In this document: in pieces, positions 9,036 through 17,916 of the stretch
How the letters are laid out: the number at the start of each line of letters is the position of its first letter
How positions within the stretch are numbered: position 1 is the stretch's first letter
DNA from: Halobaculum roseum
Lineage (GTDB): Archaea > Halobacteriota > Halobacteria > Halobacteriales > Haloferacaceae
Length of the DNA: 64,000 nt
Direction of reading: 5' to 3'
Assembly: GCF_019880245.1 (NCBI RefSeq)
Contig: NZ_CP082287.1
Location: 62,001 to 126,000, forward strand
Made by a program: the position numbers and the translations under genes
Notes under the pieces: model-generated
Told to the model about the DNA's origin: nothing
Seen by the model: the letters and a program-made list of their open reading frames with translations, nothing else
The model's database searches: none

Positions 9036-10313
9036 ATGACACACGACCAGACTCTCGTGAAGACGCTGGATTTCCAGCTGAATATCCAGAGTGACAACGA
9101 GAGTCTGCTGGAAGACGCCACGGTCGAATCGAGGTGGGTGTACAACGAAACCATCCGTCTCGCCAAGCAGGGCGTAGACTGGGACGAAATCTCCGACCGC
9201 GTGGCTGACGACGCCGACCTCGTGAAAAATACGACACAGCGTATTGTTGCGAAGGCACTCGGTGCGATGGAGAACTACCACAAGTACGACGGCTTCGGCC
9301 CGCCGAGCCACACCAAGGACGGTGCGTACCCGCTTCGAGCCAACTACGAAGAGGGCTACAACCTCACGCTCTGTGACGACGCATCTGTTGGGTTCCGTAT
9401 CAGTGCCAAACCGTACAAGCACGTTAACGGGGTCCTGGAAGGCGACGACGCCCATCTCGACATATTGCGGGCGGCACTCACTAGCGACGAGTGGAACATC
9501 GGGACAGCGGAAGCACTGTTTCACGATGGAACGCCCGAGTTGCACGTCAACGTCACGAATACCGAGCACACCGTTCGAAACAAAGAGGACTCTCGGACGG
9601 TCATCGGCCTGGACGTTAACGAGGGCAACGTGGCAGTGTCGGCACTGTCAGCAGATGGCGTTGAAGATACGCTGGTCATTGACTTCCCTGAAATCAAGTC
9701 CGAGCGCCACCGGTACTTCACGATGCGAAAGCGGGTTCAGAACGCCGCAAAGCCGAGTATGCACGATTCGCTCGAAGGACGAGAGGAACGGTTTGTCCGT
9801 GACCGACTCCACAAGGTGAGTCGACACATCGTGAAGTGGTGCCAGCAGTTCGAGAAGCCGTGCATCGTCTTTGAAGACCTCAAAGAGATGCGCGACAGTA
9901 TCGACTATGGCACCCGGATGAACCGACGCTTGCACCATCTACCGTTCCGTGCGCTCCAATACTACACATCGTACAAGGCCGCCTTCGAGGGCGTTCCAAC
10001 GGCGTGGATTGACCCTGAATACACGAGTCAGCGGTGTCCGATATGTGGACATACGGAGCGTGGGAACCGGAACAAGAAGCGGTTCAAGTGTCAGGACTGT
10101 GAGCATCAAGACCACAGCGACCGAGGTGCGAGCGTCAACGTGGCTGTCAAAGGCATCAAGAAGCATCAAGAATGGGATGTGCCTGCTCTCAACAGCCTTC
10201 CCCAAGTGCGGAAGGTGCGACGGCAGGCATCGGGGGCCGTGGACGCCCCGACCGTGACCCACGACACCGATCAAGGGCATCAGACCGATGGTGTCGCGGG
10301 AGTGTCTGACTAA
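9036..10313 (+). mobile_element. tnpB: TnpB (IS1341-type) RNA-guided nuclease
   Basis: A 425-residue TnpB. The RuvC-like residues are visible: IGLDVNEGNVAVS (Asp), IVFEDLKEMR (Glu) and HQDHSDRGASVNVA (third acidic site). The zinc ribbon is CPICGHTERGNRNKKRFKCQDC. TnpB uses an RNA from the element's right end to cut DNA at the donor site and so keeps the transposon. No tnpA is adjacent. ATG 9036 is preferred over 9003 because the family begins close to this point. The element separates the gene at 8774 from a gene remnant. Confidence 0.85.
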
Positions 10314-10751
10314 TCCACGGGAAGTCTCGAGATTTGGCACCGAGACAGTTCACACCCTGCTGGGGTTCCCGGACTACCCGGCCGAGCGTGCCGCTGGCGA
10401 TGCAGAAGCCAATGCGGCGTCCCCCTTCGAGATCGATATGTGGACGCTGCATTCCGGCGCGACGTACGCCCTCACCCACTTCTTCCAGGGGAAAGAGGGG
10501 GCATCCCTCGATCAATACGTTCGGATCGCCAACGACATCCTGTTCAACCCGGAAGGCACAATCGAGCGCGTCGAGCAGGCGTACGAGCAGGAGTTAGCGG
10601 CGGACGGCGACGATGGGTCGCAAGCCTCGCGGCCGGCGAGCGAGCGCTGGCGAGCATCGAGCGCGTCAGCGACGACCTGCAGGAGAAAGTCGAGCAGTTC
10701 GAAGAACGCGAGGACGCACTGCGTGAGCGGTTCCAAGAGGCGATGGTCTGA
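10314..10751 (+). pseudogene. 3' remnant of an interrupted and frameshifted gene
   Basis: Downstream of TnpB one frame reads ETVHTLLGFPDYPAERAAG and EIDMWTLHSGATYALTHFF up to AYEQELAADGD near 10610. Coding then continues in another frame as SLAAGERALASIERVSDDL and ends EEREDALRERFQEAMV at 10751. The codon use of both halves is good, so a single frameshift plus loss of the 5' end is the simplest reading. The family is not recognised. Confidence 0.55.
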
Positions 10752-10782
10752 CGCCGCATCAGTGACGTAGTCGTCTGTTCTG

Positions 10783-10817
10783 TTTTTCTCGCCCTAGAGA
10801 GGTGGAGGGCTACCGAG
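10783..10817 (+). promoter_or_regulatory. Recurring hairpin leader, copy 4
   Basis: TTTTT, then a GCCC arm, core TAGAGAGGTGGA and GGGC arm; CTC and GAG can extend the stem over a bulge. The ATG follows immediately at 10818. Confidence 0.5.
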
Positions 10818-11039
10818 ATGGAACAGGCCACAATCAGCGACGAGAGTGACGACGAATTCCCGCCTGAGAAGCGCCTCGAAGCACCGAATTACCGATTGAT
10901 CAAGGCCGGTATCGCGACGATTCCCGATATGGAGACCCTGCAAGAGTGTGTTGCCTACGAGAACGCTCACCAGAATCGGACGCAGATCCTTCGCCAGCTC
11001 AAGTGGAAGGCTGAAGAGCTACGTGAGGACAAAGAGTAA
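10818..11039 (+). CDS. Small protein, 73 residues, helical
   Basis: An acidic N-terminus is followed by RLIKAGIATIPDMETLQECV and a charged helix (QILRQLKWKAEELREDKE). Helices with a hinge suggest a small DNA- or protein-binding adaptor, but no family is recognised. Leader copy 4 precedes it and inverted repeat copy b follows. Confidence 0.5.
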   Translation: MEQATISDESDDEFPPEKRLEAPNYRLIKAGIATIPDMETLQECVAYENAHQNRTQILRQLKWKAEELREDKE

Positions 11040-11048
11040 GCTCTGTTC

Positions 11049-11089
11049 TTAACCAACACACTCCGCGTTAATTCCCTATCGTTGGTTAA
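11049..11089. repeat. Spaced inverted repeat TTAACCAAC...GTTGGTTAA, copy b
   Basis: Nine-base perfect arms with a 23-base spacer lie just upstream of leader copy 5 and the DUF6610 gene. Confidence 0.7.
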
Positions 11090-11104
11090 AGCGCTGTGCC
11101 TCGG

Positions 11105-11134
11105 TTTTTCAGGCCCCTGAACGGGTGCGGGGCT
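11105..11134 (+). promoter_or_regulatory. Recurring hairpin leader, copy 5
   Basis: TTTTT, then AGGCCCC, core TGAACGGGTGC and GGGGCT. The stem is closed by four G-C pairs and an AG/CT extension with one bulged G. The gene start is 28 bases downstream. Confidence 0.5.
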
Positions 11135-11161
11135 GCCAGCAGCGGCCTCGCGAGCCTAATC

Positions 11162-12163
11162 ATGTCCCTTGAGCTGAGCTCCAGCGCCAGCACCGCCCGC
11201 GAAATCGCCGCCGCCAGACAAGCAGACTATGTGGCGTTTCTGCATCGAGCTCCGTTCGTCGCCGATGCTCTAGCCCTCGGATTTCTCCCCGGATTTCGCG
11301 AGGACTGTGGGTATCAAGAGACGCAGTTTCAGAACCTCAGCCTCCCCGTCGGGATGCTCGACAACGATTTTCGAAATCCCGATCTGGAGCGGTTCATCGA
11401 CCGTTTCTTCGAGTACGAACCAGAGGTCGGGGTCATCGGGGACGTCGACGAACTCGACGACGTCGACGCCCACGTCGCTGCTGCTCGCGAGATCCAAGCG
11501 AGCTATCCCGAGGCCCAGCTCATCGTCGTTCCAAAGTCGCAGGCGGTGATCGACGCAATACCCGAGACTCTTGTTCTTGGCTACTCGCGAGGCTATGCTG
11601 ACCGGTTGGCCCACGAGTTCTCCGACCCAGCCGATTGGAGAGGGCGGCGCGTCCACATCCTCGGTGGGAGCCCGCCCAAGCAGCTCGACTCCATTCGACA
11701 GCTGACCCGACCGACACTCACTGACGAGCCACCGGCCGACATCGTCGGCGTCGACTGGAACGGGTTGCATCGTGGCGCACAGTTCGGTGAATTCTGGACG
11801 GCCGACGGCTGGGACGACAGCGGTCGCGACGCCGACCACGTCACCGTACGAAAGACGGTGCGCCACAGCCTCGCCCGCGTCCGTGAGTTTTGGAGGACCC
11901 ACGGAATCTGGCCCGAATCGACACCGCAAGACGAGGGGCTCAACGTCGAGTACGAGGGACCGAGTCCTGCCGATCTCGAGGGCGCCGCCTGTACCGAGTG
12001 CGGGGCGAACGTCTGGCGAACTCGCCGCGGCCCGTACGTCGCCGAATACGATACCGGCGCAATCTGTGGATACTGCAGCTATGAGTGCTACTTCAGTCAC
12101 CATCACCGGAACAACCTGGAGGAAATCGCCGGCGAACAGAGCGTCTACATCCCGCCGGCATGA
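11162..12163 (+). CDS. DUF6610-family protein
   Basis: A 333-residue protein with long segments I recognise from the haloarchaeal DUF6610 group: YVAFLHRAPFVADALALGFL, VGVIGDVDELDDVDAHVAAA, GYSRGYADRLAHEF and GRRVHILGGSPPKQL. The middle looks like a TIM-barrel series of strands and ends in a Zn-binding region (CTECGANVW, CGYCSYECYF). The HILGG-type strand and the barrel recall tRNA-guanine transglycosylase/DpdA-like enzymes that insert deazaguanine bases in DNA or RNA, but this is only an impression. It follows an inverted repeat and a hairpin leader. Confidence 0.6.
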   Translation: MSLELSSSASTAREIAAARQADYVAFLHRAPFVADALALGFLPGFREDCGYQETQFQNLSLPVGMLDNDFRNPDLERFIDRFFEYEPEVGVIGDVDELDDVDAHVAAAREIQASYPEAQLIVVPKSQAVIDAIPETLVLGYSRGYADRLAHEFSDPADWRGRRVHILGGSPPKQLDSIRQLTRPTLTDEPPADIVGVDWNGLHRGAQFGEFWTADGWDDSGRDADHVTVRKTVRHSLARVREFWRTHGIWPESTPQDEGLNVEYEGPSPADLEGAACTECGANVWRTRRGPYVAEYDTGAICGYCSYECYFSHHHRNNLEEIAGEQSVYIPPA

Positions 12164-12175
12164 CGCAGCGTGCTG

Positions 12176-12207
12176 TTTTTCGAGCCCCGGGAGAGGGCGG
12201 AGGCTCG
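12176..12207 (+). promoter_or_regulatory. Recurring hairpin leader, copy 6
   Basis: TTTTT, then CGAGCC, core CCGGGAGAGGGCGGA and complementary GGCTCG. The perfect 6-bp stem differs in sequence from copies 3, 7 and 8. It lies in the 75-base gap between two genes of the same strand, so it acts inside a transcription unit. Confidence 0.6.
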
Positions 12208-12238
12208 GTCGTGAGCCTTCGTCCAGAGGTGACTTTCC

Positions 12239-12601
12239 GTGAGTCAGCAACAAACTGCAGACGACGTTTCAATCGATGAGATTCCAATCGATATCTCGAA
12301 CACCCAGTCCGGGAATATCGATCCCGCCGATGTCCCCGACGAAATCGAGTCGATCACCCGTGGTCTAGCGAGCGAACAGCCGCCGACGAACCCCCTGGTC
12401 GTCCTCAAAGCGGCTCGCTGGTGGTACATCCATGGCAAGGGCGGCACAGATCCCGCCTTCCAGTGGGCCATCGAGTGGGCGCGGCACCTCGCGACCGACA
12501 CGCCCAGCGACGTCGAGCGCTTCGACGACTTCCTCGAGTACCTCGTCACGGTCGGATTGGCCGATGAAAAACGCTCTCTACGCGATCCCAAGGCGCCCTA
12601 G
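12239..12601 (+). CDS. Hypothetical plasmid-type protein
   Basis: A 120-residue acidic protein starting at GTG 12239. It contains ESITRGLASEQPPTNPLVVL and AARWWYIHGKGGTDPAFQWAI. No family is recognised. It follows leader copy 6 and overlaps the convergent DUF3892 gene by four bases. Confidence 0.5.
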   Translation: MSQQQTADDVSIDEIPIDISNTQSGNIDPADVPDEIESITRGLASEQPPTNPLVVLKAARWWYIHGKGGTDPAFQWAIEWARHLATDTPSDVERFDDFLEYLVTVGLADEKRSLRDPKAP

Positions 12602-12897
12602 AACTCGGGCAGTTCGCCCAGATTGTCGCTCGCGATGTTGTTCCCGTCAGTCCGAAGGTAGGTTGTCCCGTCAACTTCTACAGTTCCGACATCGTCACCC
12701 TTTGTCCATTTCCCATTGTCATTCTTATACGCCGTACAGTACTCTTGTCCAACCGATAAGTTGAGGATGACGGCCATTCGCGATTTCGTATCTCGGTTGA
12801 CCAGTTGATCTCCATCGTCCTCATATACCCGAACTTGTTCGATAGAGTCACCACTGTATCTAACTGCAGTGATTACGTAATCTGCCCACTTGCTCAT
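12598..12897 (-). CDS. DUF3892-family protein
   Basis: A 99-residue protein with the DUF3892 pattern almost end to end: ADYVITAVRYSGDSIEQVRV, EDDGD, a CTAYKNDNGKWTKGDDVG segment and LRTDGNNIASDNLGELPEF. The function is unknown. It is codirectional with no neighbour and probably has its own promoter near 12930. Its base composition is lower in GC than the flanking genes, hinting at a separate origin. Confidence 0.75.
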   Translation of the reverse strand: MSKWADYVITAVRYSGDSIEQVRVYEDDGDQLVNRDTKSRMAVILNLSVGQEYCTAYKNDNGKWTKGDDVGTVEVDGTTYLRTDGNNIASDNLGELPEF

Positions 12898-12992
12898 GGA
12901 ACAGTGTACTCAGACGTGTAGTGTAAAATATTGGAAAGTGGAGTGAAACTGAACACGTTGCTGACGGCTGGAGAGCCAGTTGGTGAATTTCT

Positions 12993-13020
12993 GTTTTTGC
13001 GCCCCTGAAGGGTGCGGCGC
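12993..13020 (+). promoter_or_regulatory. Recurring hairpin leader, copy 7
   Basis: TTTTT, then GCGCC, core CCTGAAGGGTGC and complementary GGCGC. The start codon is 45 bases downstream. Confidence 0.6.
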
Positions 13021-13065
13021 GTTCTGAACTGACGCAGTCGCCGTGAACTTGATTCGGTGAACACA

Positions 13066-14004
13066 ATGGCTACGACTAGTGACTCGTCGGTTTCCTTCGA
13101 GGAGACCGACACGCGAGACGACGAGATGAACAGTACCATCGAACAGTGGATCGACGACCTCGTCGCCGGCGTCGACGACGCGCAGGCCAGCGAGGAGTTC
13201 CAAGAGTGGCTCGACCTCCAGAGTCGCTTCCACGACTACTCCTACCGGAACACGCTCCTCATCAAGCGGCAGTGCCCCGAGGCGAGCCGGGTTGCGGGCT
13301 ACCGGACGTGGCAGGAGGAGTTCGATCGCCACGTCACGGAGGGCGAGTCGGCCATCTGGATCTGGGCGCCGATCATCACCACGCAGTGCCCGGAGTGCGA
13401 GAACTCGCCGAGTTACCACGAGGACAGTGACTGTGAGTACGACGAGACGCCACCCGAGGAGTGGTCCGAGGGTCTCGTCGGGTTCAAGCCCGCGCCGGTG
13501 TTCGATGTCTCCCAGACCGAGGGCGAGCCGCTTCCCGACCTGGACACGGCAGCGACCGGGGACGCCGGCAACCTCATCGATCGGCTGACCGACGCCGCAG
13601 ATGAACTCGGTGTGACGGTTCGAATCGTCCCGGAAGCGGAGTGGACGCACGGTGAGGCGAAGGGTATCTGCGAGCAGCTCAGTCTCGTCGATATGCAGCC
13701 GCGCGTTGAGGTCCGCGATCGGGAGAACGACGCCGATCTCGCACGGACGTTGATTCACGAGTACGCACACGCCCTACTCCATTTCGACGTCGACGACGAT
13801 ACCGAACGGTCGAAACGCGAAGTGGAGGCCGAAGCCGTCGCGTACGTCGTCGGGCGCTACTGCGGTCTCGACACCAGCGGGTCGGCGTTCTACTTGGCTG
13901 CTTGGGAGTCTGACGATCCCGAGGTCGTTCGCGAGCGGCTCGGGCGGATTAGTCGAACGGCAGAAGAACTCATCGACGTTCTCGAAGACCCGCCTACTCG
14001 CTAA
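13066..14004 (+). CDS. ArdC/ImmA-IrrE-like antirestriction metalloprotein
   Basis: A 312-residue protein. The first half has the ArdC-N layout: QEWLDLQSRFHDYSYRNTLL, then GYRTWQEEFDRHVTEGESAI and an inserted four-Cys region (CPECENSPSYHEDSDC). The second half has the zinc peptidase motif TLIHEYAHALLH near residue 230 and a downstream EAEAVAYVVG that supplies the third ligand. ArdC proteins bind single-stranded DNA and protect incoming plasmids from restriction. This fits the plasmid-type neighbourhood. The start at 13066 follows leader copy 7. Confidence 0.75.
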   Translation: MATTSDSSVSFEETDTRDDEMNSTIEQWIDDLVAGVDDAQASEEFQEWLDLQSRFHDYSYRNTLLIKRQCPEASRVAGYRTWQEEFDRHVTEGESAIWIWAPIITTQCPECENSPSYHEDSDCEYDETPPEEWSEGLVGFKPAPVFDVSQTEGEPLPDLDTAATGDAGNLIDRLTDAADELGVTVRIVPEAEWTHGEAKGICEQLSLVDMQPRVEVRDRENDADLARTLIHEYAHALLHFDVDDDTERSKREVEAEAVAYVVGRYCGLDTSGSAFYLAAWESDDPEVVRERLGRISRTAEELIDVLEDPPTR

Positions 14005-14288
14005 TTCGGTTAATCAACAGATAGCGGGCTTTCGGCCGTCTGATGATTGAAATTTTTCACAGTCACAGACAAGGACTTTCAGGGAATAATGAGGAACTGC
14101 GATCTTCTAGTGGTTGTCAGAGATGGCTCTGTCAGGGATAGCTGCGACTGTGTTTTAAATATTATGTAGCAAGAGGCGACCCCAATCCGGTGCTCTGAGG
14201 AGCAAACATGACGTGTCGGGTTCCGGTCACCAAAGGAGTCTCCGGCGAATGCCTGAGTCGGTCAATCCCAACGTATATTACTGGCGAA

Positions 14289-14303
14289 TACAACCCAGTA
14301 TTA
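14289..14303 (+). promoter_or_regulatory. Candidate ThiR operator upstream of the Nramp operon
   Basis: TACAAC-CCA-GTATTA overlaps the first base of the ATG at 14303. A TATA-like GTATATTA lies about 27 bases before the start. The surrounding 38 bases align with the region upstream of thiC (TATATTACT-GGCGA then the palindrome). Confidence 0.5.
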
Positions 14304-14494
14304 TGAAAATCACCGATGATCAGTTCAAACAGTATCAACGTGAGGGAGATGTTGTCACCGACGGATTGGAATCGAGCGTGAAGGTCGAGTGGGTAACGTC
14401 TCACATTCGCGTGCCGATGGAACCGGTGGGTATTCTCTTCCAGCAGTCCCTGGTCCCATACGCCACCGGCGATCGATTCCCGGGGTGTGTCTGA
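14303..14494 (+). CDS. Small protein heading the putative thiamine-regulated transporter operon
   Basis: A 63-residue protein, MKITDDQFKQYQREGDVVTD and so on, with no transmembrane segment. No family is recognised. The ATG lies at leaderless distance from a TATA box and is covered by a ThiR-type palindrome. The stop is one base before the next start, so it is cotranscribed with the Nramp-like transporter. Confidence 0.55.
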   Translation: MKITDDQFKQYQREGDVVTDGLESSVKVEWVTSHIRVPMEPVGILFQQSLVPYATGDRFPGCV

Positions 14495-14495
14495 G

Positions 14496-15827
14496 ATGGC
14501 GTTCACCCGCCTCTATGAGCGGCTCTCGGGCATGGGGCCAGCGTGGCTCGCGGGTGCCATCGCAGCCGGTCCGGCCACGATTAGCGCGCTCGTGGCCGCT
14601 GGTGTCGGCTACGGATACGACCTCCTGTGGGTTGTGGTACTGTCTGCGCCGGTGGGGTTCGTCGCGTTGCTGTTGGCCGCCCGGCTCGGGACAGCTACTG
14701 AGCGGGGAATCGTCCGGGCCGTCGAGGACCGCCTCGGCAAGTGGTGGGCGTGGCTGCTCGTTGTTGACACCGTAATCGTCGCCGGTGTGGCCCAGTTGCT
14801 GATCATGAAAGGGCTCGCGGACGTGTCGACCTCACTATTCGGCCTGACTCCGCCGGTCTGGGGCGTGCTCTGGGCAGTCGTACTTGCGGTCGGACTCGCA
14901 GGCGGTGGGTACCGAGTCGCGGAAATCGGGGCGAAAGTTGTTGTCTCGGCTGTCGTGCTCGTGTTCGTCGCGACACTCGCGGTTGTTCCGCCGGACCCGG
15001 CCGCCGCCGCGGCAGGGCTGGTGCCGACGACGCCGCCGGGCGCGGCAGTCACCGTCGCAGGTGTGCTCGGAGGCGCCGTCCACATTACGCTCGTCACAAT
15101 GCACACGTACACGATGCGGGCCCGAGAGTGGGGCAGCGACGACTACGGGCTGGCGCGATTCGACGCCGGCGCATCGATGCTGGCCGCGTTCGGGCTGTAC
15201 AGCCTCTCCATCTTTCTGGTTGTGGCCGGGGCGTTGGGCGGCCGAGATGTCGCCCCACAGGCCACCGCGGCCGCGGCAGCGCTGGAGCCTGTCGCGGGGA
15301 GCGCGGCCGTGACGTTGTTCCTCGTCGGCATTCTCGGCGCCGCCGTCTCGACCCTCGGCGGCAACACGGTTGTCCCGCCATTCTTGCTCGCGGACAAGCT
15401 GGGATGGGGAACCACCGTCGATGATGGCCGGTACCGGGCGCTGTTGGCCGGGACGGCGCTGGTTTCGGCCGCGGGCGCGTTCGTCGGCGGGAACTTCATT
15501 CCATTGCTCGTTCAGGCGTTGGCACTCGGACTTGCTGGGACACCCTTCGTCCTCGCACTCGTTTTGTATCTCCTGTACGACGTTCCTGGTGGGCCTCCCT
15601 CGCGGCTCTTGACCGGCTCGGGCGTCATCTTACTAGGTGTAACAAGTGTAACGGCGGCCAACTCCGTCCGGGACACTGCAGCGACCCTGACCGATGGGCT
15701 CGCCCCGACTCCTGCGTTCGTCACCCTGTTCGCAGTCGTGCTAGGTCTCGCGACGCTCGCTCTACTCGCGCTGTTCGTGCGTGAGTGGGCAGCCGGGTGG
15801 CGACGCGCCGACCGCACGGCCGGGTGA
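14496..15827 (+). CDS. Nramp-family transporter
   Basis: A 443-residue integral membrane protein with about 11 hydrophobic segments. The first helix region, LAGAIAAGPATISALVAAGV, matches the Nramp family's first transmembrane segment, but the metal-binding DPGN is replaced by GPAT. Segment six contains GAVHITLVTMHTYTMRARE where metal transporters have an MPHN-like motif. Nramp relatives lacking these residues carry substrates other than divalent metals. With a ThiR-type operator in front and thiamine genes behind, a pyrimidine, thiamine precursor or cofactor metal is plausible. The substrate is inferred only. Confidence 0.65.
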   Translation: MAFTRLYERLSGMGPAWLAGAIAAGPATISALVAAGVGYGYDLLWVVVLSAPVGFVALLLAARLGTATERGIVRAVEDRLGKWWAWLLVVDTVIVAGVAQLLIMKGLADVSTSLFGLTPPVWGVLWAVVLAVGLAGGGYRVAEIGAKVVVSAVVLVFVATLAVVPPDPAAAAAGLVPTTPPGAAVTVAGVLGGAVHITLVTMHTYTMRAREWGSDDYGLARFDAGASMLAAFGLYSLSIFLVVAGALGGRDVAPQATAAAAALEPVAGSAAVTLFLVGILGAAVSTLGGNTVVPPFLLADKLGWGTTVDDGRYRALLAGTALVSAAGAFVGGNFIPLLVQALALGLAGTPFVLALVLYLLYDVPGGPPSRLLTGSGVILLGVTSVTAANSVRDTAATLTDGLAPTPAFVTLFAVVLGLATLALLALFVREWAAGWRRADRTAG

Positions 15828-15831
15828 TTCG

Positions 15832-16380
15832 ATGCGAGACGTTTTCGAGGAGGGGTCGACGCTCATCCTCGGCCCCTCGAACGTCGGCAAGACCCGGCTA
15901 ACGGCACGAGCCCTCGGCCGCTGGGTCCGACAGAATGGACCGTCGGGTGTCGTTGTCCTGGAGTTTGCACCCGAACTGAAACGGGACGGGACCGTTCTGG
16001 GTGGACGGCTGAGCCGGTTCACGTCGGTCCCTGATGATGCCTTCCATGGGGTCGTGGAGGTCGACGCCCCACGCGCGGAGAGCGACACCGAGGACGGCGC
16101 ACTCACGCTCGCTCGGGGGAATGCCGAGCGCGCGTTCCGCGTGCTTGCGGCGGCGCCGGCGAATCCGACGGCGGTGTTTGTCAACGACGCGACGATTGCG
16201 CTCCAGGCGGACGCCGACCGTGCGGACGCACTGACCGACTACTGCGACCACGCGTCGGTCACCGTCTGTAACGCCTTCGAGAGTGACGAACTCGGCATCG
16301 AGGATTCTGTTTCACGAAACGAGCGGACGTCACTGCAATCACTCCGGACGTGGGCCGATCGGGTCGTCGAACTTTCCTGA
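15832..16380 (+). CDS. P-loop NTPase of the transporter operon
   Basis: A 182-residue protein starting five bases after the transporter stop. It has a Walker A motif LGPSNVGKTRLTARAL near residue 15, strand FAPEL, and a Walker B-like ANPTAVFVNDATIAL near residue 105. It could be a small nucleotide kinase or a dedicated ATPase. It lies convergent to thiV with a 15-base gap. No specific family is recognised. Confidence 0.55.
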   Translation: MRDVFEEGSTLILGPSNVGKTRLTARALGRWVRQNGPSGVVVLEFAPELKRDGTVLGGRLSRFTSVPDDAFHGVVEVDAPRAESDTEDGALTLARGNAERAFRVLAAAPANPTAVFVNDATIALQADADRADALTDYCDHASVTVCNAFESDELGIEDSVSRNERTSLQSLRTWADRVVELS

Positions 16381-16395
16381 ACGAGCCGACCGCCG

Positions 16396-17916
16396 TCAGT
16401 CGGCCGGCTCCGTAGGGTCGTCGTCGATGCGACCGACCTCGCCGGCGAGACCTTCGAGGTCGAACGCCGACGATGAGAGCCGCGCTGTGACCAGTGTCAG
16501 CGCGGTTGAGACGCAGAATGCGCCCGCGAAGGAGGTCAGGTACAACGGATCCGCCGCGGGGAGTGCATCGCCGAGGACCGGGACCGCCGCGAGCGCGCCG
16601 CGGAGATCGGGGAAGTACGCCAGCCCGACAGTCAGCCCGCCGATACTGCTTGTGAGCGCGCCGCGGCCAGTGATCGACTCCGAGTAGAGCCCATAGACGA
16701 GCGGGAACGCGACGGCTGCGCCCAGCAGGTCCGCAAAGAAGAACAGCCGAAGCACGCTCCGGGCCCGGAGGCTGACGTACACCGCTGCGAGCGCCACAGC
16801 GACGGTGAACAGTCGGGAGGCGAGGCGGAGCCGTCGATCGTCCGCTGCGGTGAGCCGCCCCAGGTCGACTGCGACGAGGCTCGCCAGCGCGTTGAACAGC
16901 GTGTCGACAGAGCTGATTACAAGCAGTAACGCGAGCAGCGTCACCCCGAGGACAACCGGTTCCGGGAAGGCCTCCTCGAGAAGCACGAACAGTGCGACAT
17001 CGGCATTGTAGCCCGCGCTCGTCACGTCGGTCACGATATCCGTGCTGCCGACTGCGACGATGCCAAACAGGGCAGCCAAGAACACGAGCGCACCGTTCGT
17101 CACGCTAGCTGTTCGGAAGCCGCGCCGGACGACGTCGTCGCTCTCGCCGGCGTACACCCGCTGCCACCAAGTCTGGTTGATCAGCTCCGCACCGAGGATG
17201 GCGAACGAGAGCGCGAGTCCGAACTGCAGGCCCGGGATGAACCCGGGGTCAAGCAGGGCCGGGTTCGCAGCGGTGACCCCGTCGTAGACAGGGCCAACCC
17301 CGCCGACAGTTACGAGGACGGCGATGAACGTGGCCACGAGTAGGGGAATCACGAGCAATGCCTGCACGGTGTCTGTGACAATACTCGCCGTGAGCCCGCC
17401 GTAGCCTGTGTAGAGGAGCACGATGCCGCCGACCAACACGGCTGTTTGCCACTGTGGGACGCCGGCGACGAGCGAGAGCGCACCCGCAATTCCCGTGAGT
17501 TCAGCGGCTACAAAGACGAACATGTAGAGTGCAGACACCACAAGGATGAACGCGTACATCGCGGTCCCGTAACGCGCGTGGGCGTACTCAGTCAGCGAGT
17601 GACCGTCCGGAATGAGCTGTCTGATTCGCGGCCCGATCCGGGCGTACGCGAGCATCGGAACCGCCTCGCCGACGGCGTAGCCGACGACCGCAGCGATCCC
17701 GAAGCTCGCGCCGGCCTCTGGCGCCGAAAAGAGTATCCAGACTCCCATTACCGACGCCACCAGCGTCCCGGTCATCCGCCGCTCGCCGATCGAGCCCCGG
17801 GCAGTGATGAGATCCTCGACTGACCCGACCTGACCGCGGGAGTACCATACCCCGATCGCGGCGCTCCCGGCGAGCACCGCCACGACGAGCCCGAGTGCAG
17901 CTGTCGGCGTCACCAT
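16396..17916 (-). CDS. thiV: Sodium:solute symporter, probable ThiV (HMP or thiamine uptake)
   Basis: A 506-residue protein with about 13 transmembrane segments of the SSS family. Visible features include an N-terminal ITARGSIG after the first helix, GVWILFSAPEAGASFGIAAV, GYGGLTASIVTDTVQALLVI and ELINQTWWQRVYAGESDDV. SSS members named ThiV have been predicted by comparative genomics as HMP transporters in haloarchaea. The gene is the third of an operon with two tenA genes, overlapping the second by seven bases. This makes salvage of the pyrimidine half of thiamine the likely role. Confidence 0.7.
   Translation of the reverse strand: MVTPTAALGLVVAVLAGSAAIGVWYSRGQVGSVEDLITARGSIGERRMTGTLVASVMGVWILFSAPEAGASFGIAAVVGYAVGEAVPMLAYARIGPRIRQLIPDGHSLTEYAHARYGTAMYAFILVVSALYMFVFVAAELTGIAGALSLVAGVPQWQTAVLVGGIVLLYTGYGGLTASIVTDTVQALLVIPLLVATFIAVLVTVGGVGPVYDGVTAANPALLDPGFIPGLQFGLALSFAILGAELINQTWWQRVYAGESDDVVRRGFRTASVTNGALVFLAALFGIVAVGSTDIVTDVTSAGYNADVALFVLLEEAFPEPVVLGVTLLALLLVISSVDTLFNALASLVAVDLGRLTAADDRRLRLASRLFTVAVALAAVYVSLRARSVLRLFFFADLLGAAVAFPLVYGLYSESITGRGALTSSIGGLTVGLAYFPDLRGALAAVPVLGDALPAADPLYLTSFAGAFCVSTALTLVTARLSSSAFDLEGLAGEVGRIDDDPTEPAD

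Noticed and set aside
13990-14012. Further TTAACCAAC-type inverted repeat near GGTTAATCAACA
   Set aside because: Only a partial match to one arm and no partner at the expected distance.
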